Positions 6,204 through 14,624 are shown, counted from the stretch's first letter. The stretch is DNA of 34,394 nucleotides from Sphaerochaeta halotolerans (GCF_003429665.1 NZ_QUWK01000018.1:1-34394), one strand, 5' to 3'. Program-made: numbers and translations. Notes: generated by a model from the sequence alone, not told the origin.

Positions 6204-7893
6204 ATGCATATACACGTTTTTGACCAGCGATTGGCAGGGTACGCATATCTTATTGAGAAACTTGCAATCGTAGGTATACCTAACTGGCATAGATCGACAG
6301 TCTCCACTACAGGTACACAATCCATCAGGATACGAGACGGTTATGTTGATGAGGTTTTCAGAACCCAATACTGGCCCGGAGAAACGCTAGGAGACCATCT
6401 TGAGTTTGCACTGAAATACGACGGGGTGAATCTGGCTTTGCTGGCGAAAATCTTCGAAAAGGTGCCTACTGAAGAGATCACTGAGTACATCAGATCCAAA
6501 CCAACCGGAAAATACACCCGAAGGATTTGGTTCTTCTATGAGTTTCTGACGGATAAGCGGTTACCTATCAATGACATGACCACCGGTAACTATGTCGATG
6601 CCTTGGAAAGCAAAGACTATTACACCGTAGAGAAGGGGGAGAGGTCCCCACGTCACCGCATTGTGAACAACCTCCTTGGTACTAGGGCATTTTGCCCTGT
6701 TGTCAGGAAAACGAAGAAGCTCTCAGAATTGGACTCCGCAGCACTAAAAAAGCGGTGTGAGGAAATTGTTACGGCGTATCCTCCCGGGCTTCTCCGCAGG
6801 GCACTGAGCTACCTCTATAACAAAGAGACTAAATCTTCCTTTGAGATAGAGCGCGTCAAGAGTACTTCCTCCCGTATAGAAACATTCATTCCCCAACGGA
6901 GCGAGAGGAAAGGAACCATCATGATGGTTCCTCTCCCGAGCGAGTGCAGGGAAAGCAAGGTGAGATACCCCGTCCCTTGGGGCGGAAAAGGAGGCAACGC
7001 CTCCTGAGTTCAGGGCTTGCCCTGAGGTATTGATACCTTTCATTGCATCCCTGCTCCTTGCTGAAAAAGAAGATTTCTGTGATAAGGAACGTCTGATTGA
7101 GCTTCAGAACCGCATTGTCGACCCGCGATTCAGAGACAGTGACTATCGAGTGAAACAAAACTATGTTGGGCAGTCAGTTGCTTATCAGAAAGAGTTAATC
7201 CACTATATCTGCCCAAGACCTGATGATCTGCCAAGTTTGATGGAGGGTTTGCTTGCTTCCCATACCAGGATGAAAACAGGAGGAGTCCCTCCTGTTATCC
7301 ATGCTGCAGTGATCGCCTATGGTTTTGTGTTTCTGCACCCGTTTGAGGATGGAAACGGCAGGATACATCGTTTTCTAATACACAATATTCTTTCTCTACA
7401 GAACTTGGTACCGCGTGGACTCATGTTCCCCATCTCAGCGGTCATGCTTAAGAATCCAGAAGCGTATGATCGATCGTTGGAAGCTTTTTCCAGGCCACTT
7501 CTCCAGGTCATCGACTATCGACTCGATGAAATGGGGAGGATGACAGTGGAGAATGAGAGTGCTGTTTGGTACTCCTTTATGGATTTGACCGTCCAAGGGG
7601 AAGCCTTGTCAGCGTTTATTCTCAAGACAATCGAAGAAGAGCTTGTGCAAGAGCTCAATTTCCTTGCCAGCTATGACGCTACCAAAAAGGCGATTCAGGA
7701 TATTATTGATATGCCTGACCGTTTGATCGATCTATTCATTCAGTTGTGTCTGCAGGGTAACGGTAAGCTGTCTGCAAGAAAGAGAGCAGCGCATTTTGAC
7801 TTTCTCAGTGATGAAGAGCTTGTAGCCATGGAACAGGCGGTACGGGAGGCACAGGGGAGTCCATACGCGCAGCAGGATATGCAGGGATCATAA
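6204..7893 (+). pseudogene. Fic-family AMP-transferase gene split by the 154-bp repeat
   Basis: Fic proteins transfer AMP (or related groups) to target-protein side chains. Reading 6204-6890, skipping 6891-7044 and continuing 7045-7893 gives one uninterrupted 511-aa protein. The N-terminal part carries NKETKSSFEIER (about 206-217), a likely (S/T)xxxE inhibitory helix (S212, E216, but R217 instead of G/N). The C-terminal part carries the complete catalytic motif HPFEDGNGRIHR with His327. The junction reads ETFI-ASLLLAEKEDF, as expected for this family. With the repeat present, the first frame runs into a stop at 7005-7007 after about 39 foreign codons. The second half is out of frame and has only a poor TTG at 7030. 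The gene is therefore probably inactive unless the repeat is removed at DNA level. The rest of the frame has no other lesion, which suggests a recent insertion. Confidence 0.85.
6891..7044 (+). repeat. 154-bp multi-hairpin repeat, copy 3, inside fic
   Basis: Same length as copy 2, preceded by TTCATT (6885-6890) and ending in TTCATT (7039-7044). It differs from copy 2 at several positions, including gg to cc after the first hairpin, a to g in the second, and ct to gg before the fourth. The first hairpin contains a perfect 22-bp palindrome (about 6912-6933, AGGAACCATCAT...). 154 is not a multiple of 3, so it shifts the fic frame. Confidence 0.92.
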
Positions 7894-7921
7894 CCAGTAT
7901 CAACAAAGCTGGACATATAGA

Positions 7922-8482
7922 TTAATCTGTCGGTCTATCCAGCAAGTTCTGGATACGCTTCGTCAGTGCCAGTGATGCTGAGCAGAAGCTTTCAAGAAAG
8001 GTCTCTGCGCTTGTTGGAGGGGTACGTTCCAGCCATCTGTACAGTGAGGAGAGAAAAAACTCACTGACCAGGTAGGTTGTTTCATCCAGGTCGAGCGAGG
8101 ACCCCTGTTCCATGGACAGTGAGCGTAGTATCATTGGTTGCATCTGATGGGCAAGATACTCCCGAAACGAGCCTGAGCCTGTAACGCTTAGTGCACCTGC
8201 GTAGAACGATCGTTCTATGGCAAGTGCCTCACAGAGCTCAATTGCCAGGGACAGTGATACGCTATTGCTTGCTACGTTCTGTCTAATTGGTTTTCCGATC
8301 TCTTCCTCGAAGATCCAGATAACCAGTTCATACTTGTTCAGGAAGTGGTAGTAGAAGCTCTTGCGGTTCAGATTGCAGTCATCACAGATGTCTGTGATCG
8401 TAATCTTCTCTAGCGGTGTATGCTCCATTTGCTGTTTCAGTGCGGCTGCTATTGCTCGCTTCGTAATCTGGGAGTTGGACAT
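7922..8482 (-). CDS. TetR/AcrR-family transcriptional regulator
   Basis: 186 aa from the chosen ATG at 8482 (MSNSQITKRAIAAALKQQ). A longer frame to 8566 would add 28 hydrophobic residues read from the promoter region and is not credible. The N-terminal HTH is clear: ITITDICDDCNLNRKSFYYH followed by F-x-NKYELV (about residues 25-60), as in the DhaS-like branch of TetR regulators. The C-terminal ligand domain is helical and ends LTKRIQNLLDRPTD. The gene is divergent from the exported protein at 8606, and paired inverted repeats lie between them (8526-8562), so it probably controls that gene and itself. A 122-bp copy of its 3' end is found at 5760-5881. Ligand unknown. Confidence 0.8.
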   Translation of the reverse strand: MSNSQITKRAIAAALKQQMEHTPLEKITITDICDDCNLNRKSFYYHFLNKYELVIWIFEEEIGKPIRQNVASNSVSLSLAIELCEALAIERSFYAGALSVTGSGSFREYLAHQMQPMILRSLSMEQGSSLDLDETTYLVSEFFLSSLYRWLERTPPTSAETFLESFCSASLALTKRIQNLLDRPTD

Positions 8483-8525
8483 ATACAGAATATGGTAGGC
8501 AACAGGGAAAAATGTCAATAAAAAT

Positions 8526-8569
8526 AGACAGGTGCATATCTTGACTGTCTCCTTAAGATATGTCATAAG
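8526..8569 (+). promoter_or_regulatory. Promoter with nested inverted repeats (candidate TetR operator)
   Basis: TTGACT (8541-8546), a 17-bp spacer and CATAAG (8564-8569) form a plus-strand promoter for the gene at 8606. Two inverted repeats overlap it: AGACAG/CTGTCT (8526-8531, 8545-8550) and CATATCTT/AAGATATG (8535-8542, 8555-8562). Their position between divergent genes fits control by the TetR protein at 7922-8482. Confidence 0.45.
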
Positions 8570-8605
8570 GAAAAGGGAAAGTTAATAAAACTGTTAGAGG
8601 TTACT

Positions 8606-9763
8606 ATGCGTATTTACCAAAAAACATGGGTATTTTGCCTAATTATTATAATATCTTCCACTTTTTCTCTCATGGGAAATGCAATTACCTATGACATAGC
8701 AACGGGTACCTTGCAAGATTTCGCTATCAACTACAACGACAATCCTGACGATCCTTCTGCCTATATGAACAGTACACCGGTTTGGGACCACCCGGGTTTT
8801 CTTGGTCGTCTCATCTACACGGGAGAGCCCACCCAACTAACGGTTTTCAATCATGGGCCAACTACCGGTGGTCCCCGTTTTTACTTTACTGGTCTCGATT
8901 GGTCAGGGCAGAGTAATACCAATTACTACAGGGAGTTTTTTCTTGTGGCGAGGGCCAAAGGCCTTCGGCACGGTTCCCCCGGAACACAACATGATTTCTC
9001 ACAGTTCAATACGGTTGTTGCCGGTCCTGGGCAGATGATTGACATCCCCTATGGTGCAGGAGATGAAACCGTCGAGGTCGGTGAGTTGGGGTACAACACC
9101 CAGGGACAGAGAGATGTGTTCGATGGGAGTAATGAGTATCAATATCTGTATCCCTATAGTCATATCTGGATTGATCTGACCATTATTCGCACACGTACTG
9201 CCAAAAGGACTTTCTTTTTAAGGTTCTATGAATCCTCGCTCTACATCCAGTCGGATGAAGAAGCTTCGGTTCTCCTTACGCTTTCAGGAGAGGACAGTAG
9301 TGGATGGTTTGGGCAGATGCCTGAAGCTTTTTCCTTCAGTATCGAGAAGACTGTGGAGGATGGGTTCCCCTTTTCCTGGTTGCAGCAGGCCAGCACCATG
9401 TACAATGCCTTGGAGATTGCCAAGGTTATCTACCGTGCAGAGGACTCTGCTGCTTCCATTCGCTTTGCTTCTGATGCTAGTGGTACCCAGGCCCAGTTCT
9501 TTTTCAGGAACCAGTATGGGGATGTCTTTCCGTTCTCCTTGGCCTTTGATGCCTCAAAGCCCAATCAAACGGTAGTACCCATTACCTCGTCCCAGACGTT
9601 TGAGACAATGGTGCAGTCAGTGACTTCTCCCATTGATGGCAACTCCATCCACCAGTTGCATGTCCTGGAAGGATCAGTCTTAGCCTACCTTCCAAGCTAC
9701 CTAGACCCTCCCATGGGGTTATATTCCTCCACGGTCTATGTGTTTGTTGAGCCGGTGGAGTGA
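8606..9763 (+). CDS. Exported protein of unknown function
   Basis: 385 aa. The N-terminus MRIYQKTWVFCLIIIISSTF followed by SLMGNAITYD is a Sec signal peptide with likely cleavage after the GNA at about residue 26. No lipobox cysteine is seen. The mature part is rich in aromatic residues, Gly, Ser and Thr (for example GPRFYFTGLDWSGQSN, YQYLYPYSHIWIDLTIIRT, GDVFPFSLAFD). It has no membrane helices and looks like a beta-rich periplasmic or surface protein. The end LYSSTVYVFVEPVE recalls secreted proteins with a terminal beta strand. I cannot assign a family. A ribosome binding site (AGAGG) precedes ATG 8606. It is divergent from a TetR gene whose putative operator overlaps its promoter, so expression is probably conditional. 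It converges on the RpiR gene, with only 53 bp between. Confidence 0.75.
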   Translation: MRIYQKTWVFCLIIIISSTFSLMGNAITYDIATGTLQDFAINYNDNPDDPSAYMNSTPVWDHPGFLGRLIYTGEPTQLTVFNHGPTTGGPRFYFTGLDWSGQSNTNYYREFFLVARAKGLRHGSPGTQHDFSQFNTVVAGPGQMIDIPYGAGDETVEVGELGYNTQGQRDVFDGSNEYQYLYPYSHIWIDLTIIRTRTAKRTFFLRFYESSLYIQSDEEASVLLTLSGEDSSGWFGQMPEAFSFSIEKTVEDGFPFSWLQQASTMYNALEIAKVIYRAEDSAASIRFASDASGTQAQFFFRNQYGDVFPFSLAFDASKPNQTVVPITSSQTFETMVQSVTSPIDGNSIHQLHVLEGSVLAYLPSYLDPPMGLYSSTVYVFVEPVE

Positions 9764-9776
9764 GTAAACCTATTTG

Positions 9777-9790
9777 TCTATCTTGATAGA
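9777..9790. terminator. Weak hairpin between convergent genes
   Basis: TCTATC-TT-GATAGA between the exported-protein gene and the rpiR-type gene. The stem is only 6 bp without a clear T-tract, so it is at best a weak bidirectional terminator. Confidence 0.25.
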
Positions 9791-9816
9791 ATCATGTACC
9801 TGGGTAGTCTGCTCTC

Positions 9817-10701
9817 TTATGGCGTATTGTCTGTACTGACATGCCGGTGTGTTACCGCCATAGTCTGCTCTATTGCCTCAATGGATGCATCGAGGTTCCC
9901 AGCTACCATGAGGGAGTAGAGCATATCTATTACTGCCAGCTGATTAATTCTTGAGGTACTCGCTCCCTGGCGGTATATCCTCTCTGAAGCAGGAATGACA
10001 ATGCTGATATCAGAGAGACGCCGAAGTGTATTGTCACTATCCATGGTCACTGAGATGATCGGGGTACCAGATCGTTTGAGCTGCTTGGCTGCAGCTACCA
10101 TGGTATCGTTCTCCCCAGAGTAGGAGAGAATGCAGGCACAGTCCTCCTTCCTCATGGTTGAGGCTGCAGTGAGCTGTAGATCGGTATCATGTGTGTAGAA
10201 TACAGAGATGCCAAGCCGTACCAACTTCTGCATGAAGTCGAAAGCAACAACCCCTGAAGCACCGACTCCGAAGAGAAATGTCGAGTGTGCTGACTGAATC
10301 AAGGAAACAGCCTTTTCCAACTCCTTCCCATCGAGACAGCGCTCGAGTGCATTGAAAGAGTGCTGGAATCGTTGAATCACAGAGTGGATGACCACAGATG
10401 GAGAGGTCTCTGAGTCAAGTTCAAAGTCTGGGACATATCGCTCATCATAGTTACCGAAGACATCTCGAGCCAGACGTAGCTTGAAATTGCTGAAACTGGT
10501 GAAATTGAGGTGTTTGCAGAAGCGAATCACCGCTGCCTGGCTGGCACCGCTCTGCTTCGAGAGTTCACGCACATTGAAGTGAACCGTTTTCTTGGGTTCT
10601 CTCAGTACATACGAGGCAACCTTCTTCTCAGAGTCACTAAGAAGATCATACTGGGCGTTGATCGCATATAAAGCCCCTTCAACCTGTACTTTCTCTTCCA
10701 T
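9817..10701 (-). CDS. RpiR-family regulator with SIS domain (MurR-like)
   Basis: 294 aa. Residues about 1-80 are the RpiR HTH (LLSDSEKKVASYVL, then VRELSKQSGASQAAVIRFCK and LNFTSFSNFKLRLA). Residues about 125-260 are a sugar-phosphate-isomerase (SIS) domain (FLFGVGASGVVAFDFMQKL, then CILSYSGENDTMVAAAKQLK). Such regulators sense a phosphosugar; beside murQ the natural ligand is MurNAc-6-phosphate, as for E. coli MurR. It lies 14 bp behind murQ in the same direction, with its own GGGAG ribosome binding site before ATG, so the two are one transcript. It probably represses the divergent anmK-transporter promoter and its own. That function is inferred from context. Confidence 0.85.
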   Translation of the reverse strand: MEEKVQVEGALYAINAQYDLLSDSEKKVASYVLREPKKTVHFNVRELSKQSGASQAAVIRFCKHLNFTSFSNFKLRLARDVFGNYDERYVPDFELDSETSPSVVIHSVIQRFQHSFNALERCLDGKELEKAVSLIQSAHSTFLFGVGASGVVAFDFMQKLVRLGISVFYTHDTDLQLTAASTMRKEDCACILSYSGENDTMVAAAKQLKRSGTPIISVTMDSDNTLRRLSDISIVIPASERIYRQGASTSRINQLAVIDMLYSLMVAGNLDASIEAIEQTMAVTHRHVSTDNTP

Positions 10702-10715
10702 GCATGCTCCCTTTC

Positions 10716-11663
10716 CTATGTGTCGTTCTCAGCAGATTGTTTGGAGTGGTAGAGCCGTATCATCTCAGAAATCGGACCACTGGATTGGCTCTCCAATGAC
10801 CGGGCAGTCTCAGCATCCACTCCCAGCAATATCATCACTATAGCAAGCTTCGGTCTTCTCCCAGATGCTTCAAAAGCAGTGCTGGCTTCCTCATAGGAAC
10901 ACGCTGTGGCTTGTTTGATCAATCGCTTGGAGCGTTCCACCAGTTTTTTATTGACTGGAGTAAGATCAACCATGAGGTTTCGGTAAACCTTGCCAATCCT
11001 GATCATACTTGCCGTGGTAATCATATTGAGTACCAATTTCTGTGCAGTTCCTGACTTAAGACGGGTGGAACCCGTAATTACCTCTGGGCCCACATCCAGA
11101 AATATTGCATGCTGTGCCGCTGCAAACGTCTGGGATTTTGCATTACAACTGATAGCCCCCACCACTGCTCCTAGGTTTTTTGCATATTCCATAGCACCGA
11201 TTACATACGGAGCCTGTCCTGATGCGGTAATGCCAACCAATACATCCTTCTTGGAAAAATGCAGTGCCTGTAGCTCCCTGACTCCTTCCTGATAGTCATC
11301 CTCCGCGTTCTCAATGGAACGCACCAGTGCTTCCTTTCCTCCTGCTATCAGACCCTGGACCATGGTCCTGGGGACCCCAAAGGTTGGAGGACACTCAGAA
11401 GCATCCAATACCCCAAGGCGTCCACTGGTTCCCGCTCCTATGTAAAACAAGCGACCGCCGTTCCTGAAAGACGTTACAACATCAGATACCAAGGAGGCAA
11501 TGACAGGGAGTTGTTTTTCTACCGCGAACGGGACAGTTTTATCCTCATCATTCATGATCTGCAGAATTTGTAGTTCTGAGAGCTCATCAATATTGGAGGT
11601 GTTGGTATTGCACTGTTCAGTGGTAAGTGAATTCAAGGTCTCTTCCGTGATCGGTACTTGCAT
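10716..11663 (-). CDS. murQ: N-acetylmuramic acid 6-phosphate etherase
   Basis: MurQ cleaves the lactyl ether of MurNAc-6-P, giving GlcNAc-6-P and D-lactate, in the cytoplasm. The 315-aa length is near the usual 300. Signature stretches are FYIGAGTSGRLGVLDASECP (about residues 72-91, with the catalytic-region Glu), IAGGKEALVRSIENAEDDY, the SIS pieces VGITASGQAPYVIGAM and GPEVITGSTRLKSGTAQKLV, and the C-terminal EASGRRPKLAIVMILLGV. The ATG is followed by MQVPITEETLNSLTTEQCN, the usual start of the family. It leads a two-gene minus-strand operon with the RpiR-type regulator and is divergent from anmK. Its product links both MurNAc sources, AnmK and any MurNAc kinase or PTS located elsewhere, to amino-sugar catabolism. 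Confidence 0.96.
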   Translation of the reverse strand: MQVPITEETLNSLTTEQCNTNTSNIDELSELQILQIMNDEDKTVPFAVEKQLPVIASLVSDVVTSFRNGGRLFYIGAGTSGRLGVLDASECPPTFGVPRTMVQGLIAGGKEALVRSIENAEDDYQEGVRELQALHFSKKDVLVGITASGQAPYVIGAMEYAKNLGAVVGAISCNAKSQTFAAAQHAIFLDVGPEVITGSTRLKSGTAQKLVLNMITTASMIRIGKVYRNLMVDLTPVNKKLVERSKRLIKQATACSYEEASTAFEASGRRPKLAIVMILLGVDAETARSLESQSSGPISEMIRLYHSKQSAENDT

Positions 11664-11743
11664 ATGCTATTTTCTCCCGGTGTCCGGTTATGTACGTATA
11701 CGATATTTATTTCACTGTATCACTTCTGGTTGTGTGTTGTAAA

Positions 11744-11793
11744 GAAATAATATTTCAAAAACATTTGCGTTCTAAAATTATATGTCATATACT
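11744..11793 (+). promoter_or_regulatory. Divergent murQ/anmK control region with palindrome
   Basis: Plus-strand promoter TTGCGT (11765-11770), 17 bp, TATACT (11788-11793), 18 bp before anmK. A perfect AT-rich palindrome GAAATA-a-TATTTC (11744-11756) lies 8 bp upstream. A second, poorer copy (GATATTTATTTC) is at about 11702-11713. On the minus strand TTTACA just beyond the palindrome could be the murQ -35. Palindromes of this style are common for RpiR-type regulators. Confidence 0.45.
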
Positions 11794-11811
11794 GGGTAAA
11801 ACGAGAGGATT

Positions 11812-13041
11812 ATGAACACAAACGACTTGATTCATCGATACAGGAAAGAGACAACCCATCGAATCATCGGCCTCATGTCGGGGACAAGCTTGGATGGTGT
11901 TGATGCGGTTCTTGTGACCATTACCTCAGAGGCAGATGGGCATGTAGAAAGTGTGACCTTGGAAGACCAGGTCGCAATTCCCTATACCAATGACGTAAAA
12001 GCGATGGTAAATCGCCTCTGTGTAAAAGGAGCTTCAGACATTGAAGACCTCTGTTTTGCCCACTTCGGTCTTGCCCACTGGAACGGGGAAGCGGTCAACA
12101 GATTGATCGAACACAGTACAGTGGAGAGATCATCTATTGCTGCCATTGGTATGCATGGACAGACCGTGTGGCATGCTCCTGTTCCAAGAACTTTCCCAGG
12201 CCCCGAAGGAACATTAGACATTACGGGAACCTTGCAGATAGGCAATGCCCAGATGGTCGCTTCTCTTACCGGTCTTCCTGTCATCTCCGACTTCCGCTCT
12301 GCCGATATGGCCGAAGGAGGCGAGGGTGCTCCCCTCGCTCCCTACATCGATTACCTGCTCTTCCACCAGGAAGGGAAGGGTATCGCTGTCCAGAACATCG
12401 GAGGTATCGGGAATGTGACGGTGCTGCCCCAGGGAGGGGATGAGGAAGCAATCTTTGCTTTCGATACCGGACCAGGCAACATGATCATCGACCAGATAGT
12501 TGCACTTGGTACACACCAGAAGCAGCAATATGACGATGGTGGTACGATCGCAGCGCGTGGTACGGTATCTATAGAACTGCTTACCCAGATGATGAGAGAC
12601 CCCTATTTTGCAAAGAAACCTCCCAAAAGCACCGGTCGTGAAGTCTATGGATCGGATTATAGTGAGCAGGTATTGAAACAAGCGGAAGCCTTGAAGCTCA
12701 GTTTTGAAGATGTGGTAGCTACCGCTACCGCTTTTACCGCAAAAACCATTGCCAGTTCATACACGGATTTCGTACTCCCTGTAACTACACTGGATACCGT
12801 AGTGGTCAGTGGAGGAGGGGCGAGAAACAAGACCTTGCTCTCCATGATCAAGGGCTACCTGCCAGAGGGTATTAGCGTGCAACCATCGGATGAGGTAGGA
12901 GTACCGGACCAAGCCAGAGAGGCAATGGCCTTCGCCTTGATGGCGCATGAGTCATTGATGGGAAGACCTTCCAATATTCCGAAGGTTACCGGAGCCAAGA
13001 GAAGAGTGGTGCTCGGAACCATTACCATGCAACAACTCTGA
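11812..13041 (+). CDS. anmK: Anhydro-N-acetylmuramic acid kinase
   Basis: AnmK opens the 1,6-anhydro ring of anhMurNAc and phosphorylates it with ATP to MurNAc-6-P, the MurQ substrate. It is 409 aa, somewhat longer than the usual 370-390. Motifs of the ASKHA kinase fold are present: IGLMSGTSLDGVDAVLV (phosphate 1, about residues 20-36), AIGMHGQTVWH, ISDFRSADMAEGGEGAPLAP (with the catalytic Asp; GGEGAP instead of the more usual GGQGAP), QNIGGIGNVTVLP, AFDTGPGNMIID, and VVSGGGARNKTLL (adenosine motif). GAGAGG precedes ATG 11812. It is the first gene of a long plus-strand operon reaching to 21049. Anhydro-MurNAc arises from lytic transglycosylases, so this organism handles anhydro-muropeptides of its own or of other bacteria. 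Confidence 0.95.
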   Translation: MNTNDLIHRYRKETTHRIIGLMSGTSLDGVDAVLVTITSEADGHVESVTLEDQVAIPYTNDVKAMVNRLCVKGASDIEDLCFAHFGLAHWNGEAVNRLIEHSTVERSSIAAIGMHGQTVWHAPVPRTFPGPEGTLDITGTLQIGNAQMVASLTGLPVISDFRSADMAEGGEGAPLAPYIDYLLFHQEGKGIAVQNIGGIGNVTVLPQGGDEEAIFAFDTGPGNMIIDQIVALGTHQKQQYDDGGTIAARGTVSIELLTQMMRDPYFAKKPPKSTGREVYGSDYSEQVLKQAEALKLSFEDVVATATAFTAKTIASSYTDFVLPVTTLDTVVVSGGGARNKTLLSMIKGYLPEGISVQPSDEVGVPDQAREAMAFALMAHESLMGRPSNIPKVTGAKRRVVLGTITMQQL

Positions 13042-13076
13042 TATTTGTCAGATGAGAATAACAAAAGGAGCGAATT

Positions 13077-14624
13077 ATGAAAAAACGTAATCTGTTTTTG
13101 GTCTGTGCAGTAGCATTGCTGGTTCTTGCAATGTCTTCTGCTTTTGCCGCAGGTGTGAAGGAGGAGGCTCCAGCAGCACAAAAGTCGTCTACCCTGACCA
13201 TCGGGGTTAGCCAGGAAGCTGTGGGACTGGATCCCCATATCGTAACCGCATTCTCCTCCATGCGTAGAATCGATTTGCTGTACAACCGCTTGGTTCGTCT
13301 CAATGAAAACATGGAAGTGGTTCCTGATCTGGCAGAGTCCTGGGAAATTCCAGATAACCTGACCTATATCTTCCACCTGAAGAAGGGTGTCAAGTTCCAT
13401 AATGGAAGAGAGATGGTTGCCGACGATGTGAAGTACTCACTCGAGCGCGTACTCGATCCTACAACCGCAGCACCCGGTCGTTCCTATATTGCTACGATCG
13501 ATACCATCGAGGTTCTGGATGACTACACGGTGAAGATTACGCTCTCTTCTCCGTTGGCTTCATTGCTCGATGCTTTGACATCCAACAATATTTCCATAGT
13601 CCCCCGCGAAGTGGTGGAAGAGAATGGGAACCTGCAGAGAGTTGTTTGTGGTACCGGTCCCTACATGCTCGAGGAGTGGGTCGTTGACAACTCCATGACG
13701 CTGGTGAAGAATCCTGAATACTTTGAAAGCGGTCTTCCAAAGACCGAGAAGGTCATCTTCAGGGTCATTCCTGAGGAAGCCTCTCTCTTGGCTGGAATCA
13801 AGAGTGGTAACTTGGATATTGCAACCATCAATGATGGTGCCACCATTCGCCAGGCAAGCGCCGACAAGAGTGTCGTGGTCATGAGCAAGCCTGGAATGAA
13901 CGTCAGGGTATTCAGCTTCAACAACCAGAAAGCTCCCTTCGATGACATCCGTGTCCGTCAGGCTATCGCCCTCGCCATTGACCGCAACGAGATCCTGACC
14001 ATGGCTGAGTATGGCATGGGCGCCGCAACCGGCCCGATTCCTATCTCCGCAAAAGCTTGGGCAATACCCCCAGAGCAGCTTCCCCTTGGAAAGACTGACT
14101 ATGCAAAGGCAAAGCAGTTGCTCGCTGATGCAGGATATCCCAATGGGCTTAGCTTCGACATCGTTTGCTCTTCTACCTATGAGGGTGGCTTGGCAGTTGC
14201 CCAGGTTATTCAGGACCAACTGAAGAACATCGGCGTAGAGGCAAACCTCGACGTGGTTGAGTGGGGTAATTACATCGACCGCTGGGTGAAGCGTGACTTC
14301 AGTACCATGGTTGAGCTCCGCGGCGGAAGCAGCGAACCTGACCGCTTCCTCTATCGTTCCCTGCACAGCACCGGTGGAGTAAACAACTTCATGTATGCTG
14401 ACAAGGAGACTGACAGACTGCTCGACCTTGGGCGAGAGCAGACGGTTGTTGCAGAGCGAAAAGCTACCTATGACAAGGTGCAGGAAGTACTTGCTACAAA
14501 CGTTCCCTTGGTGTTCTTGTATTCTCCTAACGAGAACCAGGTAACCAGCCCTGCTGTAGAAGGATTCAAGCTCGTAGGAAATGGTAGCCTGTTCTATGTG
14601 ACACACGCTGAAGTAACAAAATAA
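13077..14624 (+). CDS. Oligopeptide/muropeptide ABC transporter substrate-binding protein
   Basis: 515 aa, solute-binding family 5 (DppA/OppA type). A signal peptide (MKKRNLFLVCAVALLVLAMS then SAFAAG) is cut near residue 25. There is no lipobox Cys, so it is soluble in the periplasm. The mature part shows the family order: TIGVSQEAVGLDPHIVTAFS, LAESWEIPDNLTYIFHLKKG, VKFHNGREMVADDVKYSLER (signature), FDDIRVRQAIALAIDRNEIL and YNKVQEVL-like YDKVQEVLATNVPLVFLYSP. AAAAGGAGC precedes ATG. It lies 35 bp behind anmK and in front of its permeases. The context argues for peptides or muropeptides derived from cell wall as cargo. The sequence itself only shows a peptide-type binding protein. Confidence 0.9.
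   Translation: MKKRNLFLVCAVALLVLAMSSAFAAGVKEEAPAAQKSSTLTIGVSQEAVGLDPHIVTAFSSMRRIDLLYNRLVRLNENMEVVPDLAESWEIPDNLTYIFHLKKGVKFHNGREMVADDVKYSLERVLDPTTAAPGRSYIATIDTIEVLDDYTVKITLSSPLASLLDALTSNNISIVPREVVEENGNLQRVVCGTGPYMLEEWVVDNSMTLVKNPEYFESGLPKTEKVIFRVIPEEASLLAGIKSGNLDIATINDGATIRQASADKSVVVMSKPGMNVRVFSFNNQKAPFDDIRVRQAIALAIDRNEILTMAEYGMGAATGPIPISAKAWAIPPEQLPLGKTDYAKAKQLLADAGYPNGLSFDIVCSSTYEGGLAVAQVIQDQLKNIGVEANLDVVEWGNYIDRWVKRDFSTMVELRGGSSEPDRFLYRSLHSTGGVNNFMYADKETDRLLDLGREQTVVAERKATYDKVQEVLATNVPLVFLYSPNENQVTSPAVEGFKLVGNGSLFYVTHAEVTK

Noticed and set aside
6891-7044. Self-splicing intron or intein within fic
   Set aside because: Only 154 bp, with no group I or II core, no intein motifs and stops in frame; the same unit occurs outside genes with the same TTCATT ends.
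8483-8566. Hydrophobic N-terminal extension of the TetR protein
   Set aside because: It is translated promoter/operator DNA; TetR proteins start close to the HTH and ATG 8482 gives a normal length.
12214-12681. Minus-strand frame opposite anmK
   Set aside because: No homology or ribosome binding site; anmK motifs are complete on the plus strand.
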